Shown here one piece after another: positions 35,188 through 41,365 of a stretch of 41,365 nucleotides of DNA. A program made the position numbers and the translations under genes. The stretch spans positions 1 through 41,365 of the forward strand of contig CAYPLH010000034.1 of NCBI GenBank assembly GCA_964411505.1. Reading direction: 5' to 3'. Origin of the DNA: CAYPLH01 sp964411505 (lineage in GTDB: Bacteria > Bacillota > Clostridia > CAYPLH01 > DUMO01). How positions within the stretch are numbered: the first letter of the stretch is position 1; every line of letters starts with the position of its first letter. Below the pieces are notes generated by a model. The model was not told the DNA's origin. It saw only the letters and a program-made list of their open reading frames with translations, and made no database searches.

Positions 35188-35215
35188 TTTACTTTAAACA
35201 AAGATGTGTTATAAT
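35188..35215 (+). promoter_or_regulatory. Promoter of antisense RNA 2
   Basis: TTTACT, 16 bases, TATAAT. Same spacing and offset as at module 1. Confidence 0.8.
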
Positions 35216-35221
35216 ATTATT

Positions 35222-35299
35222 AAGGATGGCGACGCTTGTTGCTGTCAGGTTGAATAGGATTTAATTATTAAAAGGCGGTTACTTTGACCGTCTTTTTTT
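35222..35299 (+). ncRNA. Putative antisense antitoxin RNA 2
   Basis: An RNA of about 78 nt has the start hairpin (GGCGAC with GTTGCTG, loop GCTT) and a terminator (GGCGGT/ACCGTC plus seven T). The terminator stem overlaps the last codons of the convergent toxin-like ORF. Its sequence between the hairpins differs from RNA 1, but the ends are conserved. Confidence 0.7.
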
Positions 35300-35434
35300 C
35301 TGCCTAACAGGCTGTGGTTGAAGTAGTTTGTGTGCAATAACAGCTATTGACACTCCTACTCCAATCGGTATGAATATGTACTTCATACACAAGACCACAA
35401 TGTAGCCAATCTTTGAGTATAAGTCATTACCCAT
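35279..35434 (-). CDS. Putative type I toxin peptide 2
   Basis: A 51-residue paralogue of the peptide at 30395. It begins MGNDLYSKIGYIVVLCMKYI, continues FIPIGVGVSIAVIAHKLLQP and ends QPVRQKKRRSK. About half the positions are identical, clustered in KYIFIP and KLLQPQP. GGAGGTG precedes the ATG by the same spacing. One hydrophobic helix and a basic tail suggest membrane insertion. Divergence in the N-terminus and RNA middle may keep the two modules from cross-regulating. Confidence 0.75.
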   Translation of the reverse strand: MGNDLYSKIGYIVVLCMKYIFIPIGVGVSIAVIAHKLLQPQPVRQKKRRSK

Positions 35435-35567
35435 ATCAACCACCTCCCTTCAGTGTAGATTCCCTGCAGCAACTATAACGTCGCCACCCTCATGTGCGGG
35501 AGCTACATTGAAAGGAGCCCTCAAAGACAAATAATCCATCTCAACCCTGAAACAAAATCACATATCC

Positions 35568-35597
35568 ATTATATACCATAGCCATGACTTAATTCAA
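35568..35597 (-). promoter_or_regulatory. Promoter of toxin gene 2
   Basis: On the minus strand TTGAAT, 18 bases, TATAAT. The leader of roughly 130 nt is about 80 percent identical to that of module 1. Confidence 0.65.
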
Positions 35598-35800
35598 TAA
35601 CAAAATAAACATTTGTTCTGTAATATTGATGCCATCAGGTTAACACTATTAAAAAAGCTGTGCGACTCAATAGTATTATTGACTTACAAAGACAACATGA
35701 CGATTGCATCATCGGCGTCTCAAAGACCTGCTCACTTTCTTGCTATTCATAATTTATAAACATTGTGACGTAAAACAACTACTGTTTATGCTCATAATAG

Positions 35801-36160
35801 TTAGTGACTAAATTTTGAATGTTTCTTTTTATATAAAATATGAAATAGAGAATAAATAGGTATTACTAAAAGCAAAATCAAATAAAAATCACGTTTAACC
35901 TTTTCTTTCTTTCTGAATATTAGAAAGAATACTACCAAAACAAATACAATAAACACGTCAAGAGTAATATAGTAATTCAAAAATAATCGTGGCAAGGTAA
36001 TAACACCGCCATTTAAAATTGGATTTTTACCATATATTACTTTATCCTCTTGTCCTCCGTTAGATACATAATAAATCGTATTAACTACTTCATTATTTGG
36101 GTTTACTGTAATGGTTTGGGGTTTTGTAGCGCCAATAATTTCCTTAATTATTTGGTATTA
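35801..36160 (-). pseudogene. C-terminal fragment of a membrane protein
   Basis: An open frame without a start or ribosome site reads GATKPQTITVNPNNEVVNTI, NGGQEDKVIYGKNPILNGGV and ITLPRLFLNYYITLDVF, then two membrane helices (VFIVFVLVVFFLIF and LILLLVIPIYSLF) and a Lys-rich end. It looks like the tail of a longer extracytoplasmic plus membrane protein. Family not recognised. The upstream part is absent. Confidence 0.45.
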
Positions 36161-36420
36161 AAGCAGCATCTTCTGCAAGTGGGTTAACCAAAACAAGGAC
36201 AGCACAGTCTTATTTTATTATTTCAGTCTGAACATGCGGTCAGCTCTTTATCTAGCTCTTTTACATACATGCTATACTAGGTTGGTGTTTTTTCTTTCTC
36301 TACTGCTGTTAGCTTCCCTAATTTAACAAGCTCTTTAAGTTTTTCATTAATGAACGGTTGTAGACTATATTTATTCTACCACAGTTTTCAATAAAAATTA
36401 ACTAAAAGGTAAATTCTGGG
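36161..36420 (-). other. Gene debris
   Basis: On the minus strand short frames can be read, for example PFINEKLKELVKLGKLTAVE closed by a stop, and MYVKELDKELTACSD. They resemble tails of degraded genes. Nothing intact. Confidence 0.3.
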
Positions 36421-36426
36421 GCAATC

Positions 36427-36505
36427 TGCGCCATGAACGGCGCGGCATCACACTATATGCCGCCTATCGTCATACATCTGCGATGTCCACTGATCCTAGA
36501 TAACT
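36427..36505 (-). other. attC-like site 15, left half only
   Basis: The leader hairpin TGCGCCATGAACGGCGCG and a left box of the TATC type with the ACATCTGCGATGTCC arm are present. No complementary right arm follows before the lipoprotein gene. Confidence 0.55.
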
Positions 36506-36558
36506 CCTATCACAGTATATAAACAATTATTAATTTGCCTACCATTTGAAAAGTATGT

Positions 36559-37131
36559 TTATATGTCGCCTTGCATGCTACTATTTATTTCATAAGTCCA
36601 TGTGCTTCCAGTATTCTTATCAAATGCAATAATGAAGAATACATAATCGGTTCTCGAAGGAAATACAATGCGGTACCGTTTGACATTTTCAGGTACATCA
36701 TCAGTTCCGACAGTACCCTTACCCGGAATAATAACTTCATCATATCTGATTACCACATGGTTACTAGAAATACTCTGATTTTTTACATTTCCGCTCAGTA
36801 CTATAAAGCTAATTTCTCTGTTTAAGTTATTCTCTTTTTTAAAGTCTATTGTTACTTCTAGATCTTCTGCATTGATACTACAGCTATGTACTGATGCCTC
36901 TATTGTCTCATCCCTCTTAGATTTCAGCTGCTCTATTTCCTCTTTTAAATTGTCTATATCCTTTTGAATCTGCTCATTCTTGCGTATGCTTTCCTTCAAT
37001 ACATCAATTTCCTTTTTCAAATCGTCCATTTCAGTAGAATATTTCTTTTCGCTAGCACCATCAGTACATCCAAGTAAAATGAATAACATAAATAATAAGG
37101 CAATGAAGGATCTTATAATTCTCTGTTGCAT
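36559..37131 (-). CDS. Coiled-coil lipoprotein, unknown
   Basis: This 190-residue lipoprotein has a signal and lipobox FILLGC (cysteine about residue 22). A coiled coil (about 35-80, heptads of Leu/Ile with Lys/Glu) leads to a C-terminal beta domain (about 85-185), with SCSINAEDLEVTIDFKKE and an ending FFIIAFDKNTGSTWTYEINS. GGGAGG precedes the ATG. No family recognised. It shares its cassette with the following membrane-anchored protein gene. Confidence 0.7.
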   Translation of the reverse strand: MQQRIIRSFIALLFMLFILLGCTDGASEKKYSTEMDDLKKEIDVLKESIRKNEQIQKDIDNLKEEIEQLKSKRDETIEASVHSCSINAEDLEVTIDFKKENNLNREISFIVLSGNVKNQSISSNHVVIRYDEVIIPGKGTVGTDDVPENVKRYRIVFPSRTDYVFFIIAFDKNTGSTWTYEINSSMQGDI

Positions 37132-37243
37132 GTCAATAAACCTCCCTTAATTATCTCCATCACTACACTAATTCATAAACTATAAAAAATGTCAACTTAA
37201 ACTATTCAGTCTTTTTTATACTTTTTAAGTTAAAATGCAACAA

Positions 37244-37852
37244 TCAATTTTCTAACCCTAAACTATGAAGATTGATGATTTTATATTTATCAGTAAATTT
37301 TTTTAATATATTACACAAATCTCGAAAAGTTAAATTCTTATTTTCTTGATTGATTTCTTTACTGTATAAATCATATTTTATGTTCTCCAAATCTTCTTTA
37401 AACAAACCTAAGAACAATATCTCAGATTCGGATAGAACTCCATCATCTAAAAAATTATTACAAATATCTTGATTATTTAGAGATACACCTGAACCAATGG
37501 CATGTTTCACAATAGTTAATGAATCAGAAAAGTCTTTCAGACACGAACTGTTTTGTTCATTCCTCATATATAACAGGCCTTGTTCAGACATAACTATCAT
37601 TGAATTTAGATGTGCCAATAATTGTTGATAAGGATTGATAGCTGAATCCGTTATTTCAATACGATGACCCCAGTCTTCAACGGATGATAACAGATAAATC
37701 GTTCGATCCAATTCAAAATAAATATGATTTAGGAATTTCAACCTGTTTTCAGTATCTCGTTTATGATTAGTAATTTTCACACCTGCAAAAAACGAAAAGC
37801 TAAAAATAGAAATTATCACTAAAATATACAAAATGATTCTTTTTAAGTTCAC
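37244..37852 (-). CDS. Membrane-anchored protein, unknown
   Basis: A 202-residue protein starts at GTG after GAGGGGG. One N-terminal helix (IILYILVIISIFSFSFFAGV) anchors an external alpha-helical domain of about 170 residues. The pattern FLNHIYFELDRTIYLLSSVE suggests a helical bundle. Similar single-anchor helical proteins occur as cassette cargo of unknown role. Upstream of, and in the same direction as, the coiled-coil lipoprotein gene; the two may form an operon. Confidence 0.65.
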   Translation of the reverse strand: MNLKRIILYILVIISIFSFSFFAGVKITNHKRDTENRLKFLNHIYFELDRTIYLLSSVEDWGHRIEITDSAINPYQQLLAHLNSMIVMSEQGLLYMRNEQNSSCLKDFSDSLTIVKHAIGSGVSLNNQDICNNFLDDGVLSESEILFLGLFKEDLENIKYDLYSKEINQENKNLTFRDLCNILKKFTDKYKIINLHSLGLEN

Positions 37853-37973
37853 ATAAATCCCCCTCTTTCTTAGATTCTATTACACGATATCTAACTATAA
37901 CAACCAATAAAACTCCAAAGCTCTGCCTTCACTATCCACCACACGATAGGCGGAAAGAGAGAGTGATGTCCGT

Positions 37974-38128
37974 GTATCGTCCTGCTTCTCCGATGTCCGA
38001 GCCACTTAGTGACACCTCGACTTAGTAGCTCGGATGTGGGTAGGAATACCTCTTGTCCACTCTACAGAGCCTTAACTCTACAGATCCTTTCTACCTGTCA
38101 GCCCTGAAATGGAGAAGCATTGTTATAT
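37974..38128 (-). other. attC-like site 16
   Basis: The left box GTATCGT (TATC type), spacer CCT and arm GCTTCTCC (37984-37991) pair perfectly with GGAGAAGC (38111-38118), spacer ATT and box GTTATAT. The second hairpin CCGCCACGGACGGTGG is at 38157-38171. Confidence 0.78.
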
Positions 38129-38182
38129 GTTGTAGGCTGCCACATAACTCAGAAACCGCCACGGACGGTGGCTCCTTATATA

Positions 38183-38764
38183 CTACATTTTTGATTTCTT
38201 CTTTTTTGCATATGTACTTTCCCTTTTTATAGACATAAGCACAAAATAACCATCTATCTCACTAACTCTTACTCCACCAAAAATAGATATAAGTTTATTT
38301 CGATACCATAAATCCCTTTTAGTAACCATAACCATTTTTCCACCAATACTTAAGCGGTTGAATCCTTTCTCAATAAACTCTTTTGCTACCGAAAAATCTG
38401 TATGATATGGTGGATTAGATAAAATCAAGGTAAAATCTTTCTCCTTTAAATCTTTAAGCCCATCACTTTGAAGCACTTTAGTTCCCTCTAAACCGTTCAA
38501 TATTATATTTTTTTTTGATAATCGGATTGCTAATTCATCTTTGTCAATCAGAACAACGTTATCTATACCAACAAACTTTGCAGCCAGTATTCCCACTACC
38601 CCAAAGCCACAACCTAAATCTAGCACCTTATCACTAGCTTTAAAATCAACTACTGAAAGCATTGCAAGAGTACCTTTATCAACATTATGAGGCGAAAAAA
38701 CGCCATCCTCGGTTTCAAATACCAAATCAATTCCTTTCAAGGTTTCTCTTACAGTATAACTCAA
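38183..38764 (-). CDS. RsmC/RlmG-like N2-guanine methyltransferase domain protein
   Basis: A 193-residue class I methyltransferase of the MTS (small) group. It has VLDLGCGFGVVGILAAKF (SAM loop), LIDKDELAIRLSKKNI and LILSNPPYHTDFSV; the NPPY motif marks amino-group methylation of guanine or adenine in RNA. The VFSPHNVDKGTLAML segment is typical of YbxB/RsmC-like proteins. Length equals the single-domain form. I use TTG 38764, seven bases after AAGGAGAG; a longer ATG version has no site. Cassette of attC-like site 16. Confidence 0.85.
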   Translation of the reverse strand: MSYTVRETLKGIDLVFETEDGVFSPHNVDKGTLAMLSVVDFKASDKVLDLGCGFGVVGILAAKFVGIDNVVLIDKDELAIRLSKKNIILNGLEGTKVLQSDGLKDLKEKDFTLILSNPPYHTDFSVAKEFIEKGFNRLSIGGKMVMVTKRDLWYRNKLISIFGGVRVSEIDGYFVLMSIKRESTYAKKKKSKM

Positions 38765-38843
38765 AAAAATTCTCTCCTTTTTCTCCAGAGACATTCTACA
38801 AAAGTAATCAGCACAGGACGTGCGGTCTTCTGCAGCCTATGTC

Positions 38844-38982
38844 ATCTAACGTTACGCATCTCCAACGCCAGTGATCCGCATCAGGAACCTCAAGGCAAGC
38901 CTGCCGGTTGAACTGGTGTGGATGTAGACCTTAGCAACTGATTAATACCGGACGAAGCCCTTGTGAAGATGCATTGTTAGGT
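38844..38982 (-). other. attC-like site 17
   Basis: The box ATCTAAC, spacer GTTAC and arm GCATCTCC pair with GAAGATGC, spacer ATT and box GTTAGGT; both outer boxes fit the integron RYYYAAC and GTTRRRY consensus exactly. The second hairpin GCTGCCATGGACGGCAGC is at 39009-39026. Confidence 0.8.
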
Positions 38983-39031
38983 GACGTAGGCAGCCCTGCG
39001 TAGCCAAAAGCTGCCATGGACGGCAGCTCCT

Positions 39032-39322
39032 TTAACCTACTATGTGGATATTTGGTTCTTTTACCTCTGGGCAGTTTTCATAAAGAACGTGAGGATCTAA
39101 ATCCAAGCAATCTGCTGGATCATGTTTTCCCATTAAATCCCAAGCCAATGTATCATTTAATACAGTACATGTACTTGCAAAAATATCTTTCTCTTTTAAC
39201 TTTCGAAAAACGCCCTTTTCAACAAGAGATGAAGCATCATACAGCTTAACTTTTCCATCAGAGAAGTATAAATAAACTTTATAATTATCGGTAGGATAAA
39301 CTTGTAACACCTTATAAAACAT
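39032..39322 (-). CDS. DUF2442 protein
   Basis: The 96-residue protein shows the DUF2442 core: YKVYLYFSDGKVKLYDAS, then LKEKDIFASTCTVLNDTLAW and DLDPHVLYENCPE. The family is commonly encoded next to DUF4160 and is suspected to be toxin-antitoxin-like; activity is unknown. AAGGAG precedes the ATG. It is 11 bases downstream of the frameshifted DUF4160 gene, in the cassette of attC-like site 17. Confidence 0.88.
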   Translation of the reverse strand: MFYKVLQVYPTDNYKVYLYFSDGKVKLYDASSLVEKGVFRKLKEKDIFASTCTVLNDTLAWDLMGKHDPADCLDLDPHVLYENCPEVKEPNIHIVG

Positions 39323-39333
39323 AAAATCACTCC

Positions 39334-39593
39334 TTATCTCAAAGGTCCAATTTTCTTAAAATTATCATTATTCATACCCAATTCCCAGTTTTTCATCAGC
39401 TCATCTCTATGAATCTCACACCAAGCCAAAATAAGCTTAAGTTGTTTAAAAGGAAATACACCTTTTATAACTGTACCCTTCTGTATATCAATCATTACCT
39501 TATTACCGCAATATTCTGCATAAAATGCGGTGGCATATGATCTTCCCAATACATTTGTACTCTAATTCCAAAAAACTCTGAAATTATCGGCAT
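39334..39593 (-). pseudogene. Frameshifted DUF4160 gene
   Basis: The ATG at 39593 opens a frame reading MPIISEFFGIRVQMYWEDHM, then PPHF, the DUF4160 start. After PPHF a missing base shifts the frame: the next expected HAEY is in the +1 frame and continues CGNKVMIDIQKGTVIKGVFP to a normal C-terminus. A single-base deletion near 39525 explains this. If the read is right, the partner of DUF2442 is inactive; a sequencing error is the other possibility. Confidence 0.8.
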
Positions 39594-39674
39594 GGCAAAT
39601 CTCCAAACATATTCTTTAACTATATTTTACACCAAAAATGCCAAATAAACAAATATTTAGTCCAGAGCTATTCC

Positions 39675-39786
39675 TCCCATGGATGGGCGTCTTCTGCAGC
39701 CTATGTCACCCAACGTTTTGCACTCACAATGGTTAGCTGAAGTAAACCGACATCTTGTTCAGAGCTCACCACGGACAGTGAACCAT
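39675..39786 (-). other. attC-like site 18, left half only
   Basis: The leader hairpin CCCATGGATGGG, box ACCCAAC, spacer GTTTT and arm GCACTCAC (as in site 2) are present, but the right arm is missing. The second hairpin follows directly (CTCACCACGGACAGTGAA, 39766-39782). An internal deletion of about 90 bases is the simple explanation. Confidence 0.6.
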
Positions 39787-40547
39787 TAATGTTTTAGCGC
39801 TTCCAGTCTTTTTGCTCGTTCAAACGCTTCATGTAAAAATTCCTCTGCCGATAAATTCTTATAACCCCAATTCATTACCTCTAATGCAGTTGCGCCTGAA
39901 TAATTTGTTTCCGATATTTTTTTCATGGTTATAGACCAATCAATAGTTCCATCAAAAGGTAACCTATGAGTGGCACCTCCGCAATTATCATGTAGATGTA
40001 ATGCCATCAACCGGGAACCGTACATGGATAACAAATCATTGTCAGGATAGTAACGGTAGTGGTGTGCACAGTCATAACAAAATCCTATATGCAGAGAATC
40101 TACTTTTTCCATTACATATGACAAATTGGCAAGATTCCATAAGTTCTCTAACGTAACATTAACACAAAGTTGTTCAGCTTTTTCAGCAATTCTCTTGATT
40201 CTATCCAGTCCTAATGCGTTGCATAAATTGTCTTCATCAGGCAGGTGTACCACCATTGTCGGAATTTCAAATTCTGCACAATCCGCAACACATTGCAAAT
40301 AGCAATCAATTGAGGCTTCGCCGTCTAGATTGTCAAGCCAGAGGTTATTTTGAATTTGGAATGGCGTGTGGATATTTTCTATAAAAAGATCCGCTTCCCG
40401 CACTAGTTGTGGTCCTTTGCGGTAATCTTTACGATCCAAATATTCACTCCACCATAATAAAACTCCATCAAATCCGGCTTCTTTTATCAAACGATAACGT
40501 TCCTTTAGCGGCAATTCATAGCCAAACCAATCATAAATAGTAATCAT
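39786..40547 (-). CDS. Sugar phosphate isomerase/epimerase-like TIM barrel
   Basis: A 253-residue AP-endonuclease-2/xylose-isomerase-like protein. It has YDWFGYELPLKERYRLIKEA, ENIHTPFQIQNNLW, MVVHLPDE, VTLENLWNL, IGFCYDCAHHYRY and LHLHDNCGG, giving a likely metal site of Glu, Asp and His residues. Substrate unknown. GAGGAATT precedes the ATG. Cassette that would end at the truncated site 18. Confidence 0.85.
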   Translation of the reverse strand: MITIYDWFGYELPLKERYRLIKEAGFDGVLLWWSEYLDRKDYRKGPQLVREADLFIENIHTPFQIQNNLWLDNLDGEASIDCYLQCVADCAEFEIPTMVVHLPDEDNLCNALGLDRIKRIAEKAEQLCVNVTLENLWNLANLSYVMEKVDSLHIGFCYDCAHHYRYYPDNDLLSMYGSRLMALHLHDNCGGATHRLPFDGTIDWSITMKKISETNYSGATALEVMNWGYKNLSAEEFLHEAFERAKRLEALKH

Positions 40548-40599
40548 AAACCAATTCCTCTTTTAGTTTTATTTATTCAAGTTTGAAATAGCTTATAAG

Positions 40600-40700
40600 C
40601 ATATCGGCGAACTGGTGCGGTTCCTGACCCACTCACTACTGTTTATGGACTAAGGTCAGATGCCTTCGCTCCTGTACCTTGTGAAGATGCATTGTTAAGC
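40600..40700 (-). other. attC-like site 19 (arms do not match)
   Basis: The right arm GAAGATGC, spacer ATT and box GTTAAGC are intact (type as in site 17). The left side starts with a TATC-type box but lacks the GCATCTTC arm. The second hairpin GCTCGACCACGGACGTCGA is at 40724-40742. Site probably damaged by deletion. Confidence 0.6.
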
Positions 40701-40861
40701 AGTGAACTATTACCCATGCTCGGAGCTCGACCACGGACGTCGAACCCTTAATTTTTATATTAATCATAACTATTGCATAAAATATAAAGATTATGAAACA
40801 TCACTCTACTAAGCCGATGTAATAAATGCATTTATAAAAAAATTTCTAATATTCGATACTA

Positions 40862-41170
40862 TTATAACAAATAGTAACCAGAATACTTTTTATTATTAAT
40901 TAAAGTCATACCTATAGGAATAGCACCTAATATAATATATATTGCTATAAATATAGGTGTTTCAAGAATTTTCATTCTCTCTACAATACCCATAGCGATA
41001 AAAAGTATGCCAAGTAGAAAATGAGGCAAAGCCACTCCCTTTTGAAACTTCTTTAACTGATGTTCACTTATAATTTGTTTCACCTTATTACTAATAACAA
41101 TACTTGTACTAAACCAATGAAGAATACCCTTAACAATAATTACTATACCTAAAAATATTTGTGCATACAT
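40862..41170 (-). CDS. Small membrane protein, DUF3784-like
   Basis: A protein of about 102 residues has three membrane helices (AQIFLGIVIIVKGILHWF; LPHFLLGILFIAMGIVER; TPIFIAIYIILGAIPIGMTL) and a KQIISEHQLKKFQKG linker, resembling the DUF3784 group of small Firmicutes membrane proteins. I take ATG 41170, although no clear ribosome site precedes it; a TTG seven codons earlier is the alternative. It is the last gene of the window and the cassette cargo of site 19. Confidence 0.65.
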   Translation of the reverse strand: MYAQIFLGIVIIVKGILHWFSTSIVISNKVKQIISEHQLKKFQKGVALPHFLLGILFIAMGIVERMKILETPIFIAIYIILGAIPIGMTLINNKKYSGYYLL

Positions 41171-41191
41171 TATGCTATAACCGTTACGCAA

Positions 41192-41365
41192 AACTTATAA
41201 AACTCTGTAAAAACATTGAAAAAGTTTATGTTTGCTTCCTCATTCAACGTGTCCGACCTCGGCTAGCCTAATATCGTTTGATGTAACACTCCAGAGGCTT
41301 AAATTCCCGTTTTTAGAATGTTGCCTGTTTTTACGTAACTTCTCCCTTCCTTGTTTTTCTCGTAT
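41192..41365. other. Window end, possible start of another site
   Basis: ATTCAAC at 41242-41248 followed by GTGTC and CGACCTCGG resembles the left box, spacer and arm of an attC-like site, but the right half would lie outside the window or is absent. No gene seen. Confidence 0.3.

Larger units (their letters stand above)
19403..40760 (-). mobile_element. Integron-like gene cassette array (no integrase in window)
   Basis: About 19 attC-like structured repeats separate small unrelated genes that nearly all read on the minus strand. Each repeat lies just beyond the 3' end of its gene, as in integron cassettes. Inner arms covary between copies while staying complementary within a copy. An array interior without sites (about 22.5-28.2 kb) is probably a large insertion or an area where sites were lost. 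The predicted attI end lies beyond base 41,365. Confidence 0.7.

Noticed and set aside
19440..40700. CRISPR array from the many regularly recurring repeats
   Set aside because: Repeats are 120-175 bp, variable and separated by whole genes, not 25-40 bp identical units with short spacers; no cas gene is present.
19403..40760. Insertion sequence or transposon
   Set aside because: No transposase-like frame, no terminal inverted repeats with target duplications; the repeats are tied to gene 3' ends instead.

Overview
The window looks like low-GC, spore-forming, Gram-positive DNA from a member of the Clostridia. Evidence includes the spore germination protease gpr, a 43-residue YjcZ-like sporulation peptide, AGGAGG ribosome sites, frequent TTG/GTG starts, and the gpr / rpsT / holA / comEC neighbourhood. 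A cellulolytic Ruminiclostridium/Acetivibrio-type relative is my guess from general gene content; the sequence does not prove it.

Bases 1 to about 18,250 are an ordinary chromosomal backbone, mostly on the minus strand. In order it holds gpr, rpsT (plus strand), holA, comEC, an SH3-NlpC/P60 hydrolase, a CPBP membrane protease, tRNA-Glu(CTC), a SIMPL protein, a DUF72 protein, a GH4 alpha-galactosidase with a divergent AraC regulator, argS, rpmB, a small YjcZ-like peptide, azlD-azlC, a YbjQ protein, tcdA and a lipoprotein.

From about 18.3 to 40.8 kb the character changes. Short, unrelated genes, nearly all on the minus strand, are separated by about 19 copies of a structured repeat of 120-175 bp. 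Each intact copy has outer boxes ending in AAC (left) and beginning with GTT (right), a 5-base versus 3-base spacer, and inner arms of 7-9 bp. The inner arms differ from copy to copy but remain complementary within a copy. This is the architecture of integron attC recombination sites, and one gene or small operon per site is the architecture of a gene-cassette array. Eleven sites have matched arms, three are palindrome-rich variants and five are chimeric or truncated. Short conserved hairpins also flank most sites. No integron integrase lies in the window. Gene polarity predicts that any attI/intI end would lie beyond base 41,365; otherwise this is an integrase-less cluster of attC sites. Integrons are known mainly from Proteobacteria and a few other phyla, so a large array in a clostridial chromosome deserves checking.

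Cassette cargo includes a MntA/HepT (nucleotidyltransferase/HEPN) toxin-antitoxin pair, a P-loop kinase, two HIT proteins, two NUDIX genes (one broken), cytidine deaminase, an internally deleted adenosine deaminase, a YfcE-like phosphodiesterase, two methyltransferases, DUF2442/DUF4160, and a sugar-phosphate isomerase-like protein. Most notable are two paralogous modules (30.3-30.7 kb and 35.2-35.6 kb). Each encodes a 50-51 residue one-helix basic peptide on the minus strand and has a strong promoter driving a roughly 76-nt terminator-ended RNA antisense to its 3' end. They look like an unfamiliar type I toxin-antitoxin family carried as cassettes. A stretch without sites (22.5-28.2 kb) carries a plus-strand MORN-repeat protein, a HAD phosphatase and several remnants.
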